A DNA stretch of 64,000 nt from Microbacterium marinilacus (GTDB lineage Bacteria > Actinomycetota > Actinomycetes > Actinomycetales > Microbacteriaceae), in NCBI RefSeq assembly GCF_019753765.1, contig NZ_JAIJZW010000001.1, forward strand, positions 353,127 through 417,126, read 5' to 3'. Within the stretch, counting starts at the first letter, position 1. Every line of letters begins with the position of its first letter. The position numbers and the translations under genes are program-made. The notes below the pieces were generated by a model that was not told the origin of the DNA, ran no database searches, and saw only the letters and a list, made by a program, of their open reading frames with translations. This document shows positions 57,876 through 64,000 of the stretch, piece by piece.

Positions 57876-58778
57876 TCACTTGATGCCGGACGTCGCGGAG
57901 CCCCTGATCAGGAACCGCTGGCCGAACAGGAACACGAGGAACAGGGGCACGAGCGAGACGACGCTCATCGCGAACATCGAGCCGTAGTCCGAGGCGGACT
58001 GCGCGTCGAGGAAGCCCTTCAGCGCCAGCGAGGCGGGGAACAGCTCGGGCAGTCGCACGTAGATCAGCGGACCGAAGAAGTCGCCCCATGTCCAGATGAA
58101 CGTGAAGATCGCCGTGGTCGCGAGCGAGGGGACGATCATCGGCAGCGTGATCTGGAAGTAGCTGCGGAAGTGACCGGCGCCGTCGATGCGCGCCGCCTCG
58201 AAGAGCTCCTTCGGCAGGCCGCGGATGAACTGCACCATCAGGAAGATGAAGAACGCCTCGGTCGCCAGGAACTTCGGCGCGATGAGCGGCAGGAACGTGT
58301 TCAGCCAGCCCAGCTCCTTGAAGATGATGAACTGCGGCACGAGCAGCACCTGGAAGGGCAGCATGATCGAGCCGAGCATGAGCGCGAACGCGAGTCCCTT
58401 GAAGCGGAACCGCAGCCGGGCGAACGCGTACGCCGCCATGGAGCACGACAGCAGGTTCCCGACGATCGCGCCGAAGGCGATGATCGCCGAGTTCAGCAGG
58501 AACTGCCCGAAGGGGTGCTGCAGGTCGTTCCACCCGTTGACGTAGTTCTCCGTGGTGAGGTTCGTGGCGAACAGGCTGAGGTCGCGGAAGATGTCCGCGT
58601 TCGGCTTGAAGCTCGACACCACCAGCCAGAGCAGCGGGTAGATCATGAGGATCGACACCGCGATCAGCAGCGCGTGCTTGCCGATCGAGCGCAGGATCCG
58701 CAGGGCGTCGTCCGTGCCGGCGCGTCGCCGCAGCGGGCGGGCGTCCGGGCGGAGCAGGGTCTCGGTCTCAGTCGTCAT
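57876..58778 (-). CDS. Sugar ABC permease, MalG-type (CUT1)
   Basis: A 300-residue permease with six helices; helix 1 is IGKHALLIAVSILMIYPLLWLVVSSF, EAA loop GLPKELFEAARIDGAGHFRSYFQITLPMIVPSLATTAIFTFIWTWGDFFGPLIYV. Its start overlaps the 3' end of the MalF-type permease by 11 bases, and the oxidoreductase starts about 30 bases downstream. The partner binding protein is encoded divergently at 61010. Confidence 0.88.
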   Translation of the reverse strand: MTTETETLLRPDARPLRRRAGTDDALRILRSIGKHALLIAVSILMIYPLLWLVVSSFKPNADIFRDLSLFATNLTTENYVNGWNDLQHPFGQFLLNSAIIAFGAIVGNLLSCSMAAYAFARLRFRFKGLAFALMLGSIMLPFQVLLVPQFIIFKELGWLNTFLPLIAPKFLATEAFFIFLMVQFIRGLPKELFEAARIDGAGHFRSYFQITLPMIVPSLATTAIFTFIWTWGDFFGPLIYVRLPELFPASLALKGFLDAQSASDYGSMFAMSVVSLVPLFLVFLFGQRFLIRGSATSGIK

Positions 58779-59709
58779 AGAACACCCAGAACTTGGAAAG
58801 CCAGAAGTTGAACGCGGTGAAGGCGGCGATCACGATCACGAGGAACCATGCCATCGCCGACGCATAGCCCATGTCGAGCTCCGTGAAGGCCTCCTTGTAG
58901 AGCAGGAGGGTGAAGAACATGGTCGAGTCGCTCGGCCCGCCGGTGCCGCCGGAGACGACGTAGGCCTGTGTGAACGACTGGAAGGCGAAGATGATCTGCA
59001 GCACGAGGTTGAAGAAGATCACCGGCGTCAGCAGCGGGAACGTGATGGAGAAGAACTGGCGCACGCGACCGGCGCCGTCCATCGAGGCGGCCTCGTAGTA
59101 CATGTCGGGGATCTGCCGCAGTCCGGCCAGGAAGATCACCATGGGCGAGCCGAAGGTCCACACGTGCAGGATGATCAGCGTGCCGAGCGCGAAGTCGGGG
59201 TGCCCGATCCAGCCGGGGCCCTCGATGCCGAACCACGCGAGGAAGCCGTTGACGATGCCTTCCTTGCCGAACACCTGGCGCCACAGGATCGCGATGGCGA
59301 CCGAGCCGCCGAGCAGCGACGGCAGGTAGAAGATCGAGCGGTAGAAGGACAGTCCGCGCATCCCCTTGTCGAGCAGGATCGCCAGTCCGAGGGCGAGGGC
59401 GAGCTGCAGCGGGACGCCGACGATCACGTAGACGACCGTCACCCGGAACGAGTTCCAGAAGCGTGCGTCCGCGAACATCCTCGTGAAGTTGTCGAACCCC
59501 GACCACACCGGCGGCTGCAGCAGGTTGTAGTCGGTGAAGGACAGGTACAGGGACGCGACGATCGGGCCGATGGTCAGGCCGAGCACGCCGATGATCCAGG
59601 GCAGCAGGAAGATCAGGGCCGCCTTGCTGTCCGGGTGCTTCTCCCGGACGCGTGGCGCGCCCTTGCGCCGCGACAGCGCGATGCTGCGCAGTTCGCCGAG
59701 ACTGCTCAC
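58768..59709 (-). CDS. Sugar ABC permease, MalF-type (CUT1)
   Basis: A 313-residue permease, first gene of the minus-strand operon. Helix 1: AALIFLLPWIIGVLGLTIGPIVASLYLSFTDYNLLQPPVW; EAA loop: QIPDMYYEAASMDGAGRVRQFFSITFPLLTPVIFFNLVLQIIFAFQSF. The GAGGAGG ribosome-binding site and the GTG-rich leader lie just downstream of the LacI operator at 59729-59746. In-frame ATG further upstream is not supported by a ribosome-binding site. Confidence 0.88.
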   Translation of the reverse strand: MSSLGELRSIALSRRKGAPRVREKHPDSKAALIFLLPWIIGVLGLTIGPIVASLYLSFTDYNLLQPPVWSGFDNFTRMFADARFWNSFRVTVVYVIVGVPLQLALALGLAILLDKGMRGLSFYRSIFYLPSLLGGSVAIAILWRQVFGKEGIVNGFLAWFGIEGPGWIGHPDFALGTLIILHVWTFGSPMVIFLAGLRQIPDMYYEAASMDGAGRVRQFFSITFPLLTPVIFFNLVLQIIFAFQSFTQAYVVSGGTGGPSDSTMFFTLLLYKEAFTELDMGYASAMAWFLVIVIAAFTAFNFWLSKFWVFYDD

Positions 59710-59728
59710 GTGACCTCCTCGTCAATGT

Positions 59729-59785
59729 CGTGAAAGCGGTTTCACGGATGATCCGATTATCAGCACGTCGCACCCGATCCGTCAA
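59729..59785 (-). promoter_or_regulatory. LacI operator and promoter of the permease/oxidoreductase operon
   Basis: On the minus strand TTGACG (-35, 59780-59785), 18 bases, GATAAT (-10, 59756-59761), then the palindrome CGTGAAA-N4-TTTCACG (59729-59746, arms of 7 with a 4-nt GCGG centre), a typical LacI-type operator placed immediately downstream of the -10. The same left half and centre recur at 60896-60913 upstream of the binding-protein gene. Confidence 0.8.
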
Positions 59786-59843
59786 ATGATCGTGGATATG
59801 GTGGGCTGTGCCGCGTCATCACGCGGCGGGGGAGGGGACTCGG

Positions 59844-60848
59844 ATGGCCGCGAATCGCGCGAGCGTGACGATCGCCGATGTCGCGCGGCGTGCCGGCGTG
59901 TCCCCCGCGACCGTCTCCCGCGTGATGAACGGCCGCTTCGCCGGCGACCCCGAGGTGGCCGAACGGGTGCGGGACGCGGCGACCGCGCTGTCCTACGCCC
60001 CCAGCCCGCTGGCGCGCAGCCTCGCCCTGGGGCAGACGCAGGCGATCGCCTTCGTCGTGCCCGATCTCGCCAACCCCGCCTTCCAGTCGGTGCTCGCGGG
60101 TCTCAGCAAGACCGCCGCGCGCGACGGCTATCGCGTGCTCGTCGCCGACTCGGGAGAGTCGCCGAGCGACGAGCCGCTGCTGGCGGCCGAGATCCGCCGC
60201 CGCACCGACGCGATCGTGCTGTGCGCGCCGCGAATGCCCGAGGAGCAGCTGCTCGACCTGGCCGACCGCCTGCAGCCCCTCGTGCTCATCAACCGCGTGG
60301 CCACGCAGGTGGCGTCGCCGTCGCTGTCCATCGACTACCGCACGGGCATCTACGCCATCGCCCGGCACCTGTACGAGCTGGGGCACCGACACCTGGCCTA
60401 CGTGTACGGCCCCGAGCGCAGCGCGTCGAACGCCTACCGCGAGGCGGGGCTGAGCGACTTCTCGGACGAGCACCCGGACGTGCGGGTCGACCGCGTGCCC
60501 GCCGGCGCCGGATCCGACGACGGTCGCGCTGCGGCGGGGGACGTGAGGCAGAGCGGCGCGACGGCCGCCCTCGCGTTCAACGACCTCGTCGCGATCGGGC
60601 TGATCGGCGGCCTGCGCGAGCTCGGCGTGAGCGTGCCGGACGACATCTCGGTGACGGGCTTCGACGACATCCCGCTGGCGCAGTATGTGGCGCCCGCCCT
60701 GACGACGGCCTCTGTGCCGCACGCCGATCTCGGCGTGGTCGCATGGCGTCGCATGCATGCGCTGCTGCGCGGCGAGGAGCCGGGCCACGACGTGGTGTTC
60801 CAGCCCCGGCTGGAGCTCCGCGACTCCTCCGCCGCGCCGCGCGCGTGA
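59844..60848 (+). CDS. LacI family regulator of the sugar-acid locus
   Basis: A 334-residue LacI/GalR repressor. DNA-binding part: ASVTIADVARRAGVSPATVSRVMNGRFAGDPEVAERVRDAATALSYAPSPLARSLALGQTQAIAFVVPDLANP. Sensor domain follows, with TGFDDIPLAQYVAPALTTASVPHADLG near the C-terminus. ATG 59844 has a GGGGAGGGG ribosome-binding site and gives the usual N-terminus; an earlier GTG at 59808 adds 12 non-conserved residues. Two operators of the same type (59729 and 60896) flank it, controlling the operons on both sides. Confidence 0.9.
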   Translation: MAANRASVTIADVARRAGVSPATVSRVMNGRFAGDPEVAERVRDAATALSYAPSPLARSLALGQTQAIAFVVPDLANPAFQSVLAGLSKTAARDGYRVLVADSGESPSDEPLLAAEIRRRTDAIVLCAPRMPEEQLLDLADRLQPLVLINRVATQVASPSLSIDYRTGIYAIARHLYELGHRHLAYVYGPERSASNAYREAGLSDFSDEHPDVRVDRVPAGAGSDDGRAAAGDVRQSGATAALAFNDLVAIGLIGGLRELGVSVPDDISVTGFDDIPLAQYVAPALTTASVPHADLGVVAWRRMHALLRGEEPGHDVVFQPRLELRDSSAAPRA

Positions 60849-60864
60849 GGCGGAGGGTGCGTCG

Positions 60865-60913
60865 TTGACATCGTCGGACCCGCGATGCTACTTTCCGTGA
60901 AAGCGGTTTCTCC
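60865..60913 (+). promoter_or_regulatory. Promoter and LacI operator of the binding-protein/glycosidase operon
   Basis: TTGACA (-35, 60865-60870) and TACTTT (-10, 60889-60894) are 18 bases apart. The operator CGTGAAA-GCGG-TTTC (60896-60913) starts 2 bases after the -10, as expected for repression. Its left half equals the site at 59729; the right half is degenerate after TTTC. It lies about 100 bases before the binding-protein gene. Confidence 0.8.
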
Positions 60914-61009
60914 GAACCCGGGGGCGACCGCGCCGGGCGGCGTCCCTTCCGTCCTGCAACCGGAACAACGGCGGCCGATGCCGGCCGCCACGACCCGAAA
61001 CGAGGCGCA

Positions 61010-62326
61010 ATGATGCGTAGCTCCCGCACCCGCGTGTCCCTGATGGCGTTCGGCTCGCTCGCCGCCGGCGCGCTGATCCTGAGCGGCTGCTCCAACGGCG
61101 GCGGCACGGCGCAGACCGCCGACCCGAACGAGGAGGTCACGCTCGAGATGTCGTGGTGGGGCGACGACTCGCGCGCCGCCCTGTTCGGCGAGATCATCGA
61201 CGCGTTCGAGGCCGAGCACACGAACATCACCGTCACCACCACGCCCGTCGGCGCCCCCGACGACCTGTTCAACCGGCTCGCGACCGACTTCGGCGCGGGC
61301 GGCGACACCGCGCCCGACGTGTTCGCCCTCGGCGGCGCCAAGCCGCAGGAGTACGGCTCGCTCGGCGCGCTGCTCGACCTCTCGACCGTGAGCGACTACC
61401 TCGACACGTCCGAGTACCCCGACTTCTCGCTGACCAACGCCGTCGTCGACGACACGCTCTACGGTCTGCCGACGGGCGGCAACGCGACCGCCGCCTTCGT
61501 CAACCTCGACGTCTTCGAGCAGGCCGGCGTGCCGGTCCCCGAGGCCGGCTGGACGTGGGAGGACCTCATCGAGGCTGCCAACACGATCGGCAGCGCGGGC
61601 CTGACCACCGACGGGGGTCAGCAGATCTACGGTCTCGACCTGCGCATCCAGGACATCATCGGCACGTACGCCAGCCAGGTGAGCGAGGTCGGCATGTACG
61701 ACTGGGACGGCCAGCTGGGGGTCGACGCCGAGCAGATGGCGGGCTGGTACGAGATCGAGAAGCAGCTGCAGGACGGCGGCGGCCTGCCCGACGCCTCGGT
61801 CGTGACCGCCAACTGGCAGCTGCCGCCGGACCAGCAGCCCTTCACGCTCGGCCAGGCGGCCATCACCTTCGGCTACTCGAATCTTATGAGCGCGTACGCC
61901 GACGCGGGGGACGTCCAGATGATGCTGCCCCCGACGTCGACCGAGATCTCCGGAGTGGCGCTGCTGCCCTCCGCGTTCTGGGCGATCAACGCCGCGACCG
62001 AGCACCCGGCCGAGGCGGCCATGCTGGTCGACTGGTTCCTGCACGAGCCGTCCGCGCTCGAGCTGATCCTGGACACACGAGGCGTCCCGTTCAACCCCGA
62101 CGCCCTCGCGGTGGTCGAGCCGGCCCTCGACGGACCGAGCAAGACGGCGGCGGAGTACGTCGACGTCGTGCTCGAGGAGGGGGTCGTCGCGCCGCCGCAG
62201 CCCGCCGGCGGCGCCAGCATGAACGAGCTGTCGCAGCGGATGGAGTCCGAGGTGCTGTTCGGGCGGCTCACCCCCGAGCAGGCCGGCGAGCAGTGGGTGT
62301 CCGAGCTGGGCGCGGCGCTCCAGTAA
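61010..62326 (+). CDS. CUT1 sugar-binding lipoprotein
   Basis: A 438-residue family 1 binding protein. Lipobox LSGC with Cys27, then VTLEMSWWGDDSRAALFGEIIDAFEAEHTNITVTTTPVGAPDDLFNRLATDFGAGGDTAPDVFALGGAKPQEYGSLGALLDL. The AWTW-like binding residues typical of the family are present (EAGWTWEDLIEAAN, PSAFWAINAATEHPAEAAMLVDWF). Its permeases are on the opposite strand beyond the LacI gene, with matching operators, so they form one transport system. Ligand unknown; a glycoside of a uronic or other acidic sugar is possible from context. ATG 61013 is an alternative start. Confidence 0.85.
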   Translation: MMRSSRTRVSLMAFGSLAAGALILSGCSNGGGTAQTADPNEEVTLEMSWWGDDSRAALFGEIIDAFEAEHTNITVTTTPVGAPDDLFNRLATDFGAGGDTAPDVFALGGAKPQEYGSLGALLDLSTVSDYLDTSEYPDFSLTNAVVDDTLYGLPTGGNATAAFVNLDVFEQAGVPVPEAGWTWEDLIEAANTIGSAGLTTDGGQQIYGLDLRIQDIIGTYASQVSEVGMYDWDGQLGVDAEQMAGWYEIEKQLQDGGGLPDASVVTANWQLPPDQQPFTLGQAAITFGYSNLMSAYADAGDVQMMLPPTSTEISGVALLPSAFWAINAATEHPAEAAMLVDWFLHEPSALELILDTRGVPFNPDALAVVEPALDGPSKTAAEYVDVVLEEGVVAPPQPAGGASMNELSQRMESEVLFGRLTPEQAGEQWVSELGAALQ

Positions 62327-62361
62327 CCTGCTCGGATCTCGAATCGCTCGGTGACGAGCGC

Positions 62362-62389
62362 GCGGGCAGCCCCTCCTGGGGCCGCCCGC
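62362..62389 (+). terminator. Hairpin between binding protein and glycosidase genes
   Basis: Stem of 12 bp with one A-C mismatch (arms 62362-62373 and 62378-62389) and a 4-nt loop, about 36 bases after the lipoprotein stop and 23 bases before the next start. It probably limits read-through into the glycosidase gene. Confidence 0.7.
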
Positions 62390-62411
62390 TTCCCTGAGAG
62401 GAGAGGACGCG

Positions 62412-64000
62412 ATGACCGCGACCGAAGAGGCTCTGAAGCGCCTGCGAGAGGGCGACCCGGTCGAGAGGGCGGGGCTGTCCGACACGGCGCTGGGGGGCGA
62501 GCTCGCCTCGACGGGCGTGCGCTTCGCGGCCGTCGGCGGCCCGCTCGAGGAGCGCTGGCACACGGCGCTCGCCGAGCTGAGCCAGTGCGTCCGCGCCCTC
62601 GACGACCCGGCGGCCGGCGGGCGGCCGGTGCTCAACGAGGGCGGCGTGTACTGGGGTGCCTGGATCGAGTCGACCGGCACGATCAACGCCGAGGTGCTGA
62701 GCCGCTTCGCGCCGCAGATCGCGCGCGACACCCTGCTGCTGTTCGCGCGGCATCAGCGCGAGGACGGCATGATCCCCTACAAGGTCACGGCGGACGGACC
62801 GGCCTTCAGCCAGATCCAGATCGTCACGCCGCTGGCGCGCGTGGTGTGGAACCACCATCTGCTCACCGGCCGGAGGGACCCCGGGTTCCTCGAGACGATG
62901 CGCGACGCCATGGCGCGCTACGACGCGTGGCTGGGGGAGTACCGCGACACCCGCGGGACGGGCGGCGTGGAGGCGTTCTGCACCTTCGACACCGGCCACG
63001 ACCTCTCGCCGCGGTTCTGGTTCGCCCCCGACCGCGCGTTCCGGGGAGATGCCCGCCTCTGCGATCCGGAGGCGCCGCTGCTGCCTTACGTGGCCCCCGA
63101 CCTCACGGCGAACGTGGCCTGCCAGCGCGACTACCTCGCGCTGATCGACGCCGAGCTCGGGGGAGACCCCGAGCCGTGGCGCGAGGCGGCACGGCGGTCG
63201 CGAGACGCCCTCTACGCCCAGTGCTTCGACGACGAGGACGGCTTCTTCTACGACCGCGACCGGCACGGCCGGCTCGTGCGCGTGCAGGGGGACGTCCTGG
63301 CCCGGGTGCTCGCCGACGAGGTCGGCGACGAGCCGTTCTTCGCCGAGAGCCTGCGGCGATACCTCATGAACACCCGCAAGTTCCTCGCGCACTACGGCTT
63401 CACGACGATCGCGATGGACGACCCGCGCTTCGATCACGACGCGTCCCGCAACTCGTGGGGCGGTCCGGTGAACTTCCTCGCCCAGCTGCGCGCGCCGCAC
63501 GCCTTCGAGCATCACGGGCACGTCGCCGAGCTCGCCACGGTGTCCCAGCCCGTCCTCGCGGCGCTGGGCGTGGCCGAGCGCTTCCCGCAGTGCCTCGACC
63601 CGTGGTCGGGCGACGCGGGCTTCACGGAGGTCTACTCGCCGTCGATCCTGTGGTTCCTCGACGCGATCGAGCGGTACGCGGGGCTTCTTCCCCGGCCCGA
63701 CGGCGAGGTCTGGGCGACCGGGCTCGCGCCCACGCGGCTCGACCACGGCGCCGCGGCGGACGCGGTGGCGTACGGACGCGTGATCGACGGCGTCGAGTGG
63801 GAGCTCGTGGCCGACGACGAGCGCGTCGAGGTGCTCCGCGGCGGGCGGCCGGCGTGCGCGTTCCCGCGCGGCTGGCGGGCGGTGTGCGACCCATCCGGCG
63901 TCGTGCGGGCCGTCGTGGGGGTCGGCGCGGGGCCCGTGCGGGGCTCGCTCGACCTGCCCACGGGGTCGGTGGATCTCGAGCTCGTGCCGAACGAGCGCGT
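62412..64000 (+). CDS. (alpha/alpha)6-barrel glycoside hydrolase, MGH1-like, 3' end missing
   Basis: An open reading frame of 529 codons that runs off the end of the window with no stop. Start ATG 62412 is preceded by GAGAGGAGAGGA. The protein resembles MGH1-like six-hairpin glycosidases: LNEGGVYWGAWIESTGTINAEVLSRFAPQIARDTLLLFARHQREDGMIPYKV (about 75-130), FSQIQIVTPLARVVWNHHLLTG (substrate-channel helix), CTFDTGHDLSPRFWF, VQGDVLARVLADEVGDEPFFAESLRRYLMNTRKFLAHYGFTTIAMDDPRFDHDASRNSWGGPVNFLAQ, and a beta-rich C-terminal domain. No signal peptide, so it would act on sugars imported by the neighbouring transporter. Confidence 0.8.
   Translation, partial: MTATEEALKRLREGDPVERAGLSDTALGGELASTGVRFAAVGGPLEERWHTALAELSQCVRALDDPAAGGRPVLNEGGVYWGAWIESTGTINAEVLSRFAPQIARDTLLLFARHQREDGMIPYKVTADGPAFSQIQIVTPLARVVWNHHLLTGRRDPGFLETMRDAMARYDAWLGEYRDTRGTGGVEAFCTFDTGHDLSPRFWFAPDRAFRGDARLCDPEAPLLPYVAPDLTANVACQRDYLALIDAELGGDPEPWREAARRSRDALYAQCFDDEDGFFYDRDRHGRLVRVQGDVLARVLADEVGDEPFFAESLRRYLMNTRKFLAHYGFTTIAMDDPRFDHDASRNSWGGPVNFLAQLRAPHAFEHHGHVAELATVSQPVLAALGVAERFPQCLDPWSGDAGFTEVYSPSILWFLDAIERYAGLLPRPDGEVWATGLAPTRLDHGAAADAVAYGRVIDGVEWELVADDERVEVLRGGRPACAFPRGWRAVCDPSGVVRAVVGVGAGPVRGSLDLPTGSVDLELVPNER

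Overview
The window is about 70% G+C, with dense, often start-stop-overlapping genes, frequent GTG starts and a marker set (lpqB-comF-hpf, secA, whiB1 beside a PdtaS-type kinase, HspR-type HAIR sites) that points to an actinobacterium. Gene content and protein style fit Microbacteriaceae, probably Microbacterium; this placement is inference from families, not from a search. No rRNA, tRNA, CRISPR array, insertion sequence or prophage was seen. No gene-free stretch exceeds about 300 bases.

Region 1 (1-18985) is the lpqB-comF-hpf end of a conserved actinobacterial neighbourhood and secA, separated by about 14 kb. The separating block holds a compact cell-wall recycling locus: a divergent RpiR/MurR-type regulator; an oligopeptide-type ABC importer (lipoprotein, two permeases, fused double ATPase); and, between the permeases and the ATPase, MurQ etherase, AnmK kinase, an L-Ala-D/L-Glu-type dipeptide epimerase and a beta-lactamase-fold hydrolase resembling AmiE. 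I read it as an uptake-to-catabolism system for muropeptides. After it come a coiled-coil protein, a PadR regulator and an ECF sigma factor with a membrane partner.

Region 2 (19009-34343) is mostly housekeeping or small-regulator genes: alanine-type aminotransferase, an Rv3235-like protein, a SAF/CpaE-like pair, PdtaS kinase, WhiB1, an EI24/CysZ-like protein, a PadR/membrane-protein pair with a striking nested dyad in its promoter, a ClpC-like chaperone behind two HAIR-like sites, then VOC, AlkZ-like and LLM-family genes.

Region 3 (34409-64000) is a plant-polysaccharide region. xylA-xylB lies beside a LacI-controlled operon with a YicI-type alpha-xylosidase and a GH1 beta-glucosidase, which together suggest use of xyloglucan-derived oligosaccharides. 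A second LacI-controlled operon has the layout of the Streptomyces bxlEFGA xylobiose system (importer plus GH3 beta-xylosidase). A third LacI-controlled divergent locus combines a CUT1 importer, a Gfo/Idh/MocA oxidoreductase, an SDR dehydrogenase, a mandelate-racemase-type acid sugar dehydratase and a truncated (alpha/alpha)6-barrel glycosidase. None of the three sugar importers carries its own ATPase, so a shared MsiK-like ATPase elsewhere is expected. Each LacI system has its own distinct palindromic operator visible in the sequence. A 62-bp palindromic element with a compensatory base change occurs twice, each time between convergent genes.
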